This document shows positions 33,371-45,100 of a stretch of DNA of 64,000 nt, piece by piece. Position 1 is the stretch's first letter. Each line of letters opens with the position of its first letter. The DNA is from Platynereis dumerilii. Taxonomy: Eukaryota; Annelida; Polychaeta; Phyllodocida; Nereididae. Location of the stretch: contig JAPTHN010000015.1 in assembly GCA_026936325.1 (NCBI GenBank), positions 3,312,117-3,376,116 on the forward strand, written 5' to 3'. Under the pieces are notes generated by a model that saw nothing but the letters and a program-made list of their open reading frames with translations, did not search any database and was not told where the DNA came from. The position numbers and the translations under genes are program-made.

Positions 33371-33648
33371 AGTGTTGATGATGAAAATATAAAGTTATAA
33401 TAAAGGTATTCAAGGCTAGGCCTCTATGCATAAATATACATGTACACTGCATAATTATGGAAGTTTCATTTAGAGGTCAACCATACATAAAAAAATACGG
33501 CCATTGATCCATTTTTTCTTTAATCATTATGCAGGTAACATGCCCTTGATAAGTGACAACTTGTGTGGGGAAAAAGGCCACAATGGAAGGCTGTCGTCCA
33601 GTTAAACAAACTTGCAACAAAGACTTGGGAGATAGGTCTGTTTCGGGG

Positions 33649-33873
33649 AAGATGGACGGATGACTGGGGCTTTACGTCCTGTATTAATGCACATGGCAGG
33701 CTAATTAGGCCAGGAGGAGGACACAGCAATGAGGAGAAGGATAGGTGAAACTGCCCACCAACATAGGCAACGGTGACCCGACAAGAGCTGGATTTTAACC
33801 CTGGACCAAGTGATTGAACCCTGGGCCCAGCGATTTGCAGCCTGGCACACTACCACTAGACCAACCCTCCCCC
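33649..33873 (-). mobile_element. tRNA-derived SINE copy 3
   Basis: Same family: minus-strand TGGTCTAGTGGTAGTGTGCC, box B region decayed (GGTTAAAATCC) and an internal duplication of the anticodon-side segment (TGATTGAACCCTGG inserted, plus strand). The tail GGGGCTTTACGTCCTGTATT is present on the plus strand. Confidence 0.8.
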
Positions 33874-34251
33874 ATTTTAAGAAAGATGTCACAAGGACAC
33901 TTATTTGCTGTAAGAGGAGCAGGACACATTGACATGGACACCGCTGTACGAGTAAGGAGACATTAACAATGCCATTTGGACTTAGTCTGCTTTCTGACAA
34001 ATTGAGCTGAAGCGCCAGCACCCAAACCAAGTGCTTTCTAGTATTAGATGAAAATTATACACTCATGGAAAATACAAGGGTTGGTTAGCCCATAATGTAA
34101 TAACCTCACGGTGATGATTAAAACATTCCTATATATGTACTATATTATGTAGGAGGATGACAATAGTGTTGCAACCATCAACGCTTGATTTCAGGCTATG
34201 GCAGCCACGGCTCCACAGCTAAAGGTTAAGACCTCCACTAGTACCTTACAG
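33874..34251. other. Unassigned sequence
   Basis: No repeat family or exon I can support. TTTCAG at 34189-34194 is followed by a short open stretch MAATAPQLKVKTSTSTLQTT that may be coincidental. Confidence 0.3.
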
Positions 34252-34334
34252 ACGACGGATTTCAGTTGTGACAGCTGATCTTGATCGAAGCAACATCTTC
34301 TACGAATGTTACAAAGCTGACAAAGATCCAGCAG
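34252..34334 (+). CDS. Exon-like segment, unidentified (weak RecQ-helicase resemblance)
   Basis: After TACCTTACAG the frame reads RRISVVTADLDRSNIFYECY then KADKDPAG and ends at CAG|GTTGTT. The DRSNIFYE string resembles the F.RPNL.Y segment at the start of the second RecA domain of RecQ-like helicases. The match is short and I would not rely on it. It may be a relic exon. Confidence 0.25.
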
Positions 34335-34474
34335 GTTGTTTAGCATGACTGCTAAATAACCTGAAACGAAAAGGAAACAACTCCCAAGGTAATCATTTAC
34401 TGCGGAAACATTTAAAATGTACACGCATTACCGTGCCGTTGGTCATGGCTTTTAGGTTTTCCCCTTTAAAATGA

Positions 34475-34693
34475 TCTTCTTCATCACCAATCAAGAGAAA
34501 GAGCCCGTCCAAGTCCAGACGTCTTTCTTCAGAACTTGCCTCAAAATACAAAATGACTCATCTAGCAAGAGGCATGCTTGTCAATCAGAGCCACATTGCC
34601 AAGGCAACTGTGCATCGCTCTTTGACTGACAAGTCAGACATCATCACCCGTTCCTTAATGAATATGCCATTCAGCAAGTCGGATTCACAATGA
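34475..34693 (+). CDS. Exon-like open segment, unidentified
   Basis: After the TGA at 34472-34474, an open frame reads SSSPIKRKSPSKSRRLSSEL, ASKYKMTHLARGMLVNQSHI, AKATVHRSLTDKSDIITRSL and MNMPFSKSDSQ before TGA. The basic/serine-rich start and helical remainder look protein-like. The second half is repeated at 36556-36651 (LTDRSDTITRSLMNMPFSN), mostly with conservative changes, which argues for past coding. Family unknown. Confidence 0.35.
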   Translation, partial: SSSSPIKRKSPSKSRRLSSELASKYKMTHLARGMLVNQSHIAKATVHRSLTDKSDIITRSLMNMPFSKSDSQ

Positions 34694-34862
34694 GGATCAT
34701 TAAAAATTACTCGATCAAGAAGTTGTGGACGCAATAATCGACTGGTATTTAGGACAAGAACCCAGGGGTTCAAAATGGAGGTGGTGTGGTGTCTAAGTTC
34801 GCATCCCCTGAATCCGGCAGATCATTTGTACCACACTGCCTTACTATTCAAACTGTTATTTT

Positions 34863-34864
<2 letters not shown>

Positions 34865-34896
<32 letters not shown>
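34865..34896. repeat. (GATA)n microsatellite
   Basis: About seven GATA units. Confidence 0.9.
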
Positions 34897-35239
34897 TGGG
34901 TGATCATAGGTTGAACAACTCAATATTGAGAGTAAACTAAATTTTCCAAATTGACGGACCCAGGTTCAAACCCAGGCAAAGTTACAAAGAAAGACCCTCA
35001 GGAGTTCCGACAGAAAACATGTGGCCAGTGGCCACCGATGTTGTTTGGATGAGATGTTAATTGGCAGCCCCTGTGTTTCAGTGTTTGTGCTGGGCAAGTA
35101 AAGGATTCCTTAAATGGGGTAAATTTAGAATACTTGACAACTTGTAGACTGCCAACATTACGAACTCAATCTATCAATCTAGACTTTGTTAAGAGCTGAA
35201 ATGATGTGAAATCCTATGTCAGATTTGCATGGATATTTT

Positions 35240-35449
35240 GGACAGATGGATGGATGATTGGGGCTTTAAGTCCTTTACTTACGCAGGCCAATTAGGACGG
35301 GAGGAGGACATGGTAATGAAGCAAAAGATTATTGAAACTACTGTCCAAAACAAGAAAAGGTGACCTCGCCAATGAGGGATTCAAATCCAGGACCAAGTGA
35401 TTGGCAACCTATTCCATTACTAATTGAGCTAACTCTACCTCCTCCCGAA
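35240..35449 (-). mobile_element. tRNA-derived SINE copy 4 (old)
   Basis: Tail GGGGCTTTAAGTCC and GGACGGGAGGAGGACATGGT are recognisable; box B is GGATTTGAATCC on the minus strand and box A is nearly lost. More decayed than copies 1-3. Confidence 0.7.
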
Positions 35450-36410
35450 CGTGTTGGACCATGTCACAAATTACAACAAAAGTACCAAATTGCAATGTAT
35501 TGCTCATGCTTACCCTTTTGATAAATTTGTGTAATCTGTTGTGTCTTTGCACCGACAATTTCATTCTATATTAATTTTTTCATGAATGACCAATAAAGAA
35601 GTTTAGTCTTTGTCTTGTCTCACTAATCAGTATAAGCTATTCATTTCATCTCTATAATCTATCCATCTAATTCATGCAATCTATCTAATCCATAAAATTC
35701 ATACATTCTTCTTTATCAATGTAACTATCTAGTATCTAATCTTCTGTAGATCTATCTATCTTTCTATCTTTCTATCTCTTTCCAACTCTTTCGATCTATC
35801 TACTGGTATTTAACTATTCATTTATTTAGCAAGCAATCTGTCTATGTATATTAATTTAGGCCTATCCATAAATACACCCATGCCTAAATTGCATTGAAAT
35901 AGTTGGAAATTTACATATAACTGTTGAATTCCATGTTCTGTGACCCAGTATTATGATAACATAAATTCCCAAGTCAGCAAAATAACCAATACACATCCAA
36001 ATGTAACCCTGATATAGCAGGTGAGCTCATTTGCATAAACAAAACACAATACACATAATTTTCAAAATGGTGGACAGCTCATTTGCATACACAAACCACA
36101 ATACACATTATTTTCAAAATGGTGGACTGTAACACCCCAAAAAAACTCCAATCAAAGAACAGATGAAAGGAGTACTTAGAATTATTTGAGATCAATACAA
36201 GTAGGCTGCAATGACAGCCCTGCATCTCTGGTTGTGGGCAATTTAACAATTAGGAGATTATTTGAAATAAGCAAAGAGTTATTTCAGATTTTGTTCTCCA
36301 ATTTTGAATTTCCCGCCTAAAGTTTACACTCTCTCACCCACTCTCTCATACACTTTCTCACTAACTGCAAAAAATGGCGGTGTGTAAACACCTCCATTAA
36401 AAATTCAAGC
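35450..36410. other. Intergenic sequence with simple CTAT-rich tract and a 66-bp duplication
   Basis: 35630-35830 is loosely (CTAT)n-like. Near 36030-36125 a segment containing AGCTCATTTGCATA, CAATACACAT and TTTTCAAAATGGTGGAC is present twice in tandem. No gene seen. Confidence 0.5.
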
Positions 36411-36805
36411 AGTCCTGCAAGGCAGATATATCCTAGGAGCAGAATACGTAGTGTCACGGCATCAAAAATGACCATGATAGAAGTTAAGCCAAATTATGAT
36501 TTTTATAGTATGGCTTGATCAAAAAGGCTATGGATGTACTACAAATTCCCCTAATCCAAGGCAACTGTGCATGGCACTTGACTGACAGGTCAGACACTAT
36601 CACCCGTTCCTTAATGAATATGCCATTCAGCAATTTGGATTTACAATGAGGATCTTGATCAAGAAGTTGTGGACGCAATAATTGACTGGTATTTAGGAAA
36701 ATTCAAGCAGTCCTGCGAGGCAGAAATATCCTAGGAGCAGAATACGTAGTGTCACGGCATAAAAAATGACCATGATAAAAGATAAGCCTAACTATGATTT
36801 TTATA
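36411..36805 (+). repeat. ~295-bp tandem duplication with exon-like core
   Basis: CAAGCAGTCCTGC...GGCAGA, ATCCTAGGAGCAGAATACG and TAGTGTCACGGCAT occur at 36408 onward and again at 36704 onward. Between them, 36515-36651 reads YGLIKKAMDVLQIPLIQGNC then AWHLTDRSDTITRSLMNMPF before a stop. Part of this is homologous to 34475-34693 and part to 36980-37152, so the segment is a chimera of the two. Confidence 0.5.
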
Positions 36806-36979
36806 TCATTCGCATTACTTCGAGGATATTTTTGCAATCAGTGTTTTTCTGATGATTATTACATAAAATCTAAGGCTTGTTTTGGTACCAAATAAGTGCC
36901 TCTAAGTGAATACAAACTGAGCAAATGATCTCAGAAGTACTTTTTTTTAAACTACAAACATTCATTCAATTTTTTTCAG

Positions 36980-37152
36980 ATTGGGAGTATGGCTTGATAA
37001 AACAAGGCCATGGATGTACTACAAATTCCCCTAATCCTGGTATGGCTTCTGAACTGCTTCACCGTGAATTTAACCAGGACTCGTCAGCTCCAACAAAGAA
37101 TGGTCACATTCTGGAATTATTTGTCGCATCTCGCCCTTCAGTCGAAGATTAA
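36980..37152 (+). CDS. Exon-like segment with strong acceptor, unidentified
   Basis: AATTTTTTTCAG precedes an open frame WEYGLIKQGHGCTTNSPNPG, MASELLHREFNQDSSAPTKN, GHILELFVASRPSVED and stop. A second overlapping frame from the ATG at 37012 is also open, with a hydrophobic start MDVLQIPLILVWLLNCF. Which frame (if either) is used is unclear. It may be a terminal exon or relic. Confidence 0.35.
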
Positions 37153-37251
37153 GTACCTTGTGAAAAACACGTCTCATGAAGTTTAAGAAATTGACAAACA
37201 AGCCGAAGACAAACGACTCTTAGAGTAACTACATCCAAATGTGAACAATGT

Positions 37252-37449
37252 ACAGAATTAAAGAAAAAAACATGTTATTTGTTAAAGGCAAGGAAAGAAG
37301 AGTGCAAGGAGAATTTGTTAAAACTAAGACAGCGAAGGAAACTTAAACTAATGAAAAGACTTCATTCTGTTATAAGAAGAAAGAATTCATTAGTGGGAGA
37401 GAAAGTACTATTGCGGGAAAAAGACTTATGTGTAATTAAGGAAAATTAA
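37252..37449 (+). CDS. Lys/Glu/Leu-rich open segment, possible coiled coil
   Basis: The frame reads TELKKKTCYLLKARKEECKE, NLLKLRQRRKLKLMKRLHSV and IRRKNSLVGEKVLLREKDLC before TAA. High charge and heptad-like leucines suggest a coiled coil. There is no clear splice context and the family is unknown. Confidence 0.3.
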   Translation, partial: TELKKKTCYLLKARKEECKENLLKLRQRRKLKLMKRLHSVIRRKNSLVGEKVLLREKDLCVIKEN

Positions 37450-37519
37450 ATCCTGAAAAATAAAAATGGCCCTGTTCAAGAAACTTCTGAAAAATTAAAA
37501 AATGCAAAAGGGACATTTT

Positions 37520-37745
37520 GTAGAGAATGCTGTGGGTGTCATTACCACCCTGCCTGAAAAAAAGAGAAATATTTTAAAAACCAGTACCCAAGGAGCGCAT
37601 GTGATTACCACTTTTGCTGAAAGAAAGTGAAATTTCTCAGTAACCAGTTCCCAAGGATTGTATGTCATTACTACTCTGGCTGAAGGAAAGAGAAATATCT
37701 ACGAAACCAGTTCCAAAGGAGTGCATATCATTATCACTCTGGCCT
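37520..37745. repeat. Diverged outlier units of the 63-bp repeat
   Basis: Four units separated from the main array by about 1.5 kb still translate to VITTLPEKKRNILKTS-, VITTFAERK-, VITTLAEGKRNIYETS- and VHIIITLA-like peptides in the plus frame. They preserve VITTLAE..RNI..TS despite many nucleotide changes; one unit carries a stop. They are the oldest-looking copies of the family here. Confidence 0.7.
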
Positions 37746-37801
37746 GTGACTTTCATATTCTTTCCCATATTTTTCTTGACATATGCTTCCCCTATTATTC
37801 C

Positions 37802-37965
37802 AGATGGCTGACAAACTGTTAATCACGAACCAGTTCGAAGTTATTGATGCTATTGTGACAGAGCCTTGAGGGACGCCGGACCAAACAGCGCTGTCCGTAG
37901 TTGCCTAGAAAAGGTTGTGCGACTTGCAGCTATAGCCAAAGCCAAAGGCAATCTGTTTTGCACTG
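37802..37965 (+). pseudogene. Exon-like relic with one frameshift
   Basis: After TATTATTCCAG the frame opens MADKLLITNQFEVIDAIVTE and then hits TGA. A one-base shift restores ALRDAGPNSAVRSCLEKVVR and LAAIAKAKGN. The joined peptide looks helical and protein-like, so this is probably a decayed host exon; family not recognised. Confidence 0.35.
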
Positions 37966-38256
37966 CAATGTAAGATCGTTTTGGGAAGTATGTTACACCT
38001 ATAATAACACTTACTCAACAAATGTTAATCTCTCCAGTAAATATTCAACTACACAATACTCACACACCCACACTTCTTACCTCATCATAAATTGCCTGTA
38101 CTTCACTGCATACAAAACATGCAGCTTATCATTTTATCATTTCATCATTAAATATTTGTCATAACTAAATGTCTTTTCTTACTTTTCGGTCATTTGTATT
38201 GGACGTATTATTTCTTAAATGTTCCCATAATTAAACACTAAACATTTCCATTGCAG

Positions 38257-38360
38257 TTCAGGTAATTACCTGTGAACAGAAAGGGAAAACTGAGGCACAA
38301 GAAAAAACTAAACAAGTGGAAAAAGACCAGAAAGCGCTCCAGCAACAATTTCACCAACTG
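38257..38360 (+). CDS. Exon-like coiled-coil segment interrupted by a MITE
   Basis: TTTCCATTGCAG precedes a frame QVITCEQKGKTEAQEKTKQV, EKDQKALQQQFHQL that runs to the MITE at 38361. A GTGAGT donor lies directly after the MITE (38505), as if the insertion hit the exon's 3' end. Family unknown. Confidence 0.35.
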
Positions 38361-38503
38361 CTTTTTTAAAAATCCAAATTTCAATGCAAAAAACCAACAT
38401 GGATTTTTTTAAAAATCCATGTTGGTTTTGCATTGAAATTTGGTTTTTCAAAAAACCATTTTGAATCTAAAAAACCAATTTTGTCCCGACATTTTTTAGA
38501 GTG
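38361..38503. mobile_element. Palindromic MITE, second copy (one end lost)
   Basis: Shares ATTTGGTTTTTCAAAA, ATTTTGAATCTAAAAAACCA and the terminal TTTTTTAGAGTG with 32637-32824. The left arm is shortened. Confidence 0.75.
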
Positions 38504-38776
38504 TGTGAGTCTCATTATGGTTCCTCAATCACAAGACAGCTAATATAAACAATGTCATACCATGTCTACAACATCCCTTTTCCTTCAAACCTTTCAACCT
38601 TTCTTTACCATAACAACGGCTTTTGTTACAAATTCATAAACAATTAAATAGAAACTAATTGCATTCATAAAACAATTGCAGTTAAACATTTCCCAAAGTA
38701 TATAAAAATCTCCTACATTACTTTTAAAATATCTCAATGTACGCTGATTAATGTTACAACGTTCACATTCAAGGCT

Positions 38777-39102
38777 ATGGATCACGATGACAGCGGTATT
38801 GCAAATGAAGTGGCCAACGACAACAGCATGCAAAGAAATGCGGACGACAACGTGAGTCTCACTATCCTCTTTCTATCATATATATACATGTAGTGTTGTA
38901 GTGATCGAAGTAAATATTTTCGACAATCATTGCCATACTCTAGATTGATTTCAATTATTTGCAAAACCATTTTGTGACAATTTCCTCTTTTCCTATTTGT
39001 ATGAAGACTATTTGCTCCACAGCAGCTATCACCCCACATTTTAAAGCTCTGGAAGAGATCTGTATACTACAGAGGAAGAGAAGCATCCTAGAAACTAGTT
39101 AG
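38777..39102 (+). CDS. Candidate two-exon ORF leading into the 63-bp array
   Basis: The ATG at 38777 opens MDHDDSGIANEVANDNSMQR then NADDN, ending at AAC|GTGAGT (38851/38852). A pyrimidine-rich tract and TATGAAG precede 39007, where ACT ATT TGC continues in phase as TICSTAAITPHFKALEEICI then LQRKRSILETS and TAG at 39100. The final RKRSILETS matches the end of the last 63-bp unit of each block. Both exons fit phase 0. The predicted 56-aa product has no known family; the gene model is inferred. Confidence 0.4.
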
Positions 39103-42100
39103 CAGTGAGATGCGACTTTACAGTAGCAGTGTAGTATTGTCCATTCTTGGCTTTGGCTATGAGTGGACGGGAGTGTCGCTGTTGAAGTTCTTTGAAGTTA
39201 TTCTCTGTTCTTGGTTTGGCCAGCTCAACCTCCAGGTTAAAGCCATTGACTACCAAGGAGTGCATGTCATTACCACTCTGGCTGAAAGAAAGAGAAACAT
39301 CCCAGAAACTAGTTGCCAAGGAGTGCATGTCATTACCACTCTGGCTGAAAGGAAGAGAAGCATCTCAGAAACTAGTAGCTAAGGAGTGCATGTCATTTGC
39401 AATCTGGCTCAAAGGACGAGAAACATCCCAGAAACTAGTTGTCAAGGAGTGCATGTCATTACCACTCTGGCTGAAAGAAAGAGAAACATCCCAGAAACTA
39501 GTTGCCAAGGAGTGCATGTCATTACCACTCTGGCTGAAAGGAAGAGAAACATCCCAGAAACTAGTTGCCAAGGAGTGCATGTCTTACCACTCTGGCTGAA
39601 AGGAAGAGAAACATCCCAGAAACTAGTTGCCAAGGAGTGCATGTCATTACCACTCTGGCTGAAAGGAAGAGAAACATCCCAGAAACTAGATGCCAAGGAG
39701 TGCATGTCATTACCACTCTGGCTGAAAGGAAGAGAAGCATCCCAGAAACTAGTTGCCAAGGAGTGCATGTCATTACCACTCTGGCTGAAAGGAAGAGAAA
39801 CATCCCAGAAACTAGTTGCCAAGGAGTGCATGTCATTACCACTCTGGCTGAAAGGAAGAGAAACATCCCAGAAACTAGATGCCAAGGAGTGCATGTCATT
39901 ACCACTCTGGCTGAAAGGAAGAGAAGCATCCCAGAAACTAGTTGCCAAGGAGTGCATGTCATTACCACTCTGGCTGAAAGGAAGAGAAACATCCCAGAAA
40001 CTAGTTGCCAAGGAGTGCATGTCATTACCACTCTGGCTAAAAGCAAGAGAAGCATCCTAGAAACTAGTTAGCAGTGAGATGCGACTTTACAGTAGCAGTG
40101 TAGTATTGACCATTCTTGGCTTTGGCTATGAGTGGACGGGAGTGTCGCTGTTGAAGTTCTTTGAAGTTATTCTCTGTTCTTGGTTTGGCCAGCTCAACCT
40201 CCAGGTTAAAGCCATTGACTACCAAGGAGTGCATGTCATTACCACTCTGGCTGAAAGAAAGAGAAACATCCCAGAAACTAGTTGCCAAGGAGTGCATGTC
40301 ATTACCACTCTGGCTGAAAGGAAGAGAAGCATCTCAGAAACTAGTAGCTAAGGAGTGCATGTCATTTGCAATCTGGCTCAAAGGAAGAGAAACATCCCAG
40401 AAACTAGTTGCCAAGGAGTGCATGTCATTACCACTCTGGCTGAAAGAAAGAGAAACATCCCAGAAACTAGTTGCCAAGGAGTGCATGTCATTACCACTCT
40501 GGCTGAAAGGAAGAGAAACATCCCAGAAACTAGTTGCCAAGGAGTGCATGTCATTACCACTCTGGCTGAAAGGAAGAGAAACATCCCAGAAACTAGATGC
40601 CAAGGAGTGCATGTCATTACCACTCTGGCTGAAAGGAAGAGAAACATCCCAGAAACTAGTTGCCAAGGAGTGCATGTCATTACCACTCTGGCTGAAAGGA
40701 AGAGAAACATCCCAGAAACTAGTTGCCAAGGAGTGCATGTCATTACCACTCTGGCTAAAAGCAAGAGAAGCATCCTAGAAACTAGTTAGCAGTGAGATGC
40801 GACTTTACAGTAGCAGTGTAGTATTGTCCATTCTTGGCTTTGGCTATGAGTGGACGGGAGTGTCGCTGTTGAAGTTCTTTGAAGTTATTCTCTGTTCTTG
40901 GTTTGGCCAGTTCAACCTCCAGGTTAAAGCCATTGACTACCAAGGAGTGCATGTCATTACCACTCTGGCTGAAAGAAAGAGAAACATCCCAGAAACTAGT
41001 TGCCAAGGAGTGCATGTCATTACCACTCTGGCTGAAAGGAAGAGAAGCATCCCAGAAACTAGTTGCCAAGGAGTGCATGTCATTACCACTCTGGCTGAAA
41101 GGAAGAGAAACATCCCAGAAACTAGTTGCCAAGGAGTGCATGTCATTACCACTCTGGCTGAAAGGAAGAGAAACATCCCAGAAACTAGTTGCCAAGGAGT
41201 GCATGTCATTACCACTCTGGCTGAAAGGAAGAGAAACATCCCAGAAACTAGATGCCAAGGAGTGCATGTCATTACCACTCTGGCTGAAAGGAAGAGAAAC
41301 ATCCCAGAAACTAGTTGCCAAGGAGTGCATGTCATTACCACTCTGGCTGAAAGGAAGAGAAACATCCCAGAAACTAGATGCCAAGGAGTGCATGTCATTA
41401 CCACTCTGGCTGAAAGGAAGAGAAACATCCGAGAAACTAGTTGCCAAGGAGTGCATGTCATTACCACTCTTGCTGAAAGGAAGAGAAACATCCCAGAAAC
41501 TAGTTGCCAAGGAGTGCATGTCATTACCACTCTGGCTGAAAGGAAGAGAAACATCCCAGAAACTAGTTGCCAAGGAGTGCATGTCATTACCACTCTGGCT
41601 GAAAGGAAGAGAAACATCCCAGAAACTAGTTGCCAAGGAGTGCATGTCATTACCACTCTGGCTGAAAGAAAGAGAAACATCCCAGAAACTAGTTGCCAAG
41701 GAGTGCATGTCATTTCCACTCTGGCTGAAAGACAGAGAAACATCCCAGAAACTAGTTGCCAAGGAGTGCATGTCATTACCACTCTGGCTGAAAGGAAGAG
41801 AAACATCCCAGAAACTAGATGCCAAGGAGTGCATGTCATTACCACTCTGGCTGAAAGGAAGAGAAACATCCCAGAAACTAGTTGCCAAGGAGTGCATGTC
41901 ATTACCACTCTTGCTGAAAGGAAGAGAAGCATCCCAGAAACTAGTTGCCAAGGAGTGCATGTCATTACCACTCTGGCTGAAAGGAAGAGAAACATCCCAG
42001 AAACTAGATGCCAAGGAGTGCATGTCATTACCACTCTGGCTGAAAGGAAGAGAAGCATCCCAGAAACTAGTTGCCAAGGAGTGCATGTCATTACCACTCT

Positions 42101-45100
42101 GGCTGAAAGGAAGAGAAACATCCCAGAAACTAGTTGCCAAGGAGTGCATGTCATTACCACTCTGGCTGAAAGGAAGAGAAACATCCCAGAAACTAGATGC
42201 CAAGGAGTGCATGTCATTACCACTCTGGCTGAAAGGAAGAGAAGCATCCCAGAAACTAGTTGCCAAGGAGTGCATGTCATTACCACTCTGGCTGAAAGGA
42301 AGAGAAACATCCCAGAAACTAGTTGCCAAGGAGTGCATGTCATTACCACTCTGGCTAAAAGCAAGAGAAGCATCCTAGAAACTAGTTAGCAGTGAGATGC
42401 GACTTTACAGTAGCAGTGTAGTATTGACCATTCTTGGCTTTGGCTATGAGTGGACGGGAGTGTCGCTGTTGAAGTTCTTTGAAGTTATTCTCTGTTCTTG
42501 GTTTGGCCAGCTCAACCTCCAGGTTAAAGCCATTGACTACCAAGGAGTGCATGTCATTACCACTCTGGCTGAAAGAAAGAGAAACATCCCAGAAACTAGT
42601 TGCCAAGGAGTGCATGTCATTACCACTCTGGCTGAAAGGAAGAGAAGCATCTCAGAAACTAGTAGCTAAGGAGTGCATGTCATTTGCAATCTGGCTCAAA
42701 GGAAGAGAAACATCCCAGAAACTAGTTGCCAAGGAGTGCATGTCATTACCACTCTGGCTGAAAGAAAGAGAAACATCCCAGAAACTAGTTGCCAAGGAGT
42801 GCATGTCATTACCACTCTGGCTGAAAGGAAGAGAAACATCCCAGAAACTAGTTGCCAAGGAGTGCATGTCATTACCACTCTGGCTGAAAGGAAGAGAAAC
42901 ATCCCAGAAACTAGATGCCAAGGAGTGCATGTCATTACCACTCTGGCTGAAAGGAAGAGAAACATCCCAGAAACTAGTTGCCAAGGAGTGCATGTCATTA
43001 CCACTCTGGCTGAAAGGAAGAGAAACATCCCAGAAACTAGTTGCCAAGGAGTGCATGTCATTACCACTCTGGCTAAAAGCAAGAGAAGCATCCTAGAAAC
43101 TAGTTAGCAGTGAGATGCGACTTTACAGTAGCAGTGTAGTATTGTCCATTCTTGGCTTTGGCTATGAGTAGACGGGAGTGTCGCTGTTGAAGTTCTTTGA
43201 AGTTATTCTCTGTTCTTGGTTTGGCCAGTTCAACCTCCAGGTTAAAGCCATTGACTACCAAGGAGTGCATGTCATTACCACTCTGGCTGAAAGAAAGAGA
43301 AACATCCCAGAAACTAGTTGCCAAGGAGTGCATGTCATTACCACTCTGGCTGAAAGGAAGAGAAGCATCCCAGAAACTAGTTGCCAAGGAGTGCATGTCA
43401 TTACCACTCTGGCTGAAAGGAAGAGAAACATCCCAGAAACTAGTTGCCAAGGAGTGCATGTCATTACCACTCTGGCTGAAAGAAAGAGAAACATCCCAGA
43501 AACTAGTTGCCAAGGAGTGCATGTCATTACCACTCTGGCTGAAAGGAAGAGAAACATCCCAGAAACTAGATGCCAAGGAGTGCATGTCATTACCACTCTG
43601 GCTGAAAGGAAGAGAAACATCCCAGAAACTAGTTGCCAAGGAGTGCATGTCATTACCACTCTGGCTGAAAGGAAGAGAAACATCCCAGAAACTAGATGCC
43701 AAGGAGTGCATGTCATTACCACTCTGGCTGAAAGGAAGAGAAACATCCGAGAAACTAGTTGCCAAGGAGTGCATGTCATTACCACTCTTGCTGAAAGGAA
43801 GAGAAACATCCCAGAAACTAGTTGCCAAGGAGTGCATGTCATTACCACTCTGGCTGAAAGGAAGAGAAACATCCCAGAAACTAGTTGCCAAGGAGTGCAT
43901 GTCATTACCACTCTGGCTGAAAGGAAGAGAAACATCCCAGAAACTAGTTGCCAAGGAGTGCATGTCATTACCACTCTGGCTGAAAGAAAGAGAAACATCC
44001 CAGAAACTAGTTGCCAAGGAGTGCATGTCATTTCCACTCTGGCTGAAAGACAGAGAAACATCCCAGAAACTAGTTGCCAAGGAGTGCATGTCATTACCAC
44101 TCTGGCTGAAAGGAAGAGAAACATCCCAGAAACTAGATGCCAAGGAGTGCATGTCATTACCACTCTGGCTGAAAGGAAGAGAAACATCCCAGAAACTAGT
44201 TGCCAAGGAGTGCATGTCATTACCACTCTTGCTGAAAGGAAGAGAAGCATCCCAGAAACTAGTTGCCAAGGAGTGCATGTCATTACCACTCTGGCTGAAA
44301 GGAAGAGAAACATCCCAGAAACTAGTTGCCAAGGAGTGCATGTCATTACCACTCTGGCTGAAAGGAAGAGAAACATCCCAGAAACTAGTTGCCAAGGAGT
44401 GCATGTCATTACCACTCTGGCTGAAAGGAAGAGAAACATCCCAGAAACTAGATGCCAAGGAGTGCATGTCATTACCACTCTGGCTGAAAGGAAGAGAAAC
44501 ATCCCAGAAACTAGTTGCCAAGGAGTGCATGTCATTACCACTCTGGCTGAAAGGAAGAGAAACATCCCAGAAACTAGTTGCCAAGGAGTGCATGTCATTA
44601 CCACTCTGGCTGAAAGGAAGAGAAACATCCCAGAAACTAGATGCCAAGGAGTGCATGTCATTACCACTCTGGCTGAAAGGAAGAGAAACATCCCAGAAAC
44701 TAGTTGCCAAGGAGTGCATGTCATTACCACTCTTGCTGAAAGGAAGAGAAACATCCCAGAAACTAGTTGCCAAGGAGTGCATGTCATTACCACTCTGGCT
44801 GAAAGGAAGAGAAACATCCCAGAAACTAGTTGCCAAGGAGTGCATGTCATTACCACTCTGGCTGAAAGGAAGAGAAACATCCCAGAAACTAGTTGCCAAG
44901 GAGTGCATGTCATTACCACTCTGTCTGAAAGAAAGAAAAGATCCCAGAAACTAGTTGCCAAGGAGTGCATGTCATTACCACTCTGGCTGAAAGACAGAGA
45001 AACATCCCAGAAACTAGTTGCCAAGGAGTGCATGTCATTACCACTCTGGCTGAAAGGAAGAGAAACATCCCAGAAACTAGTTGCCAAGGAGTGCATGTCA

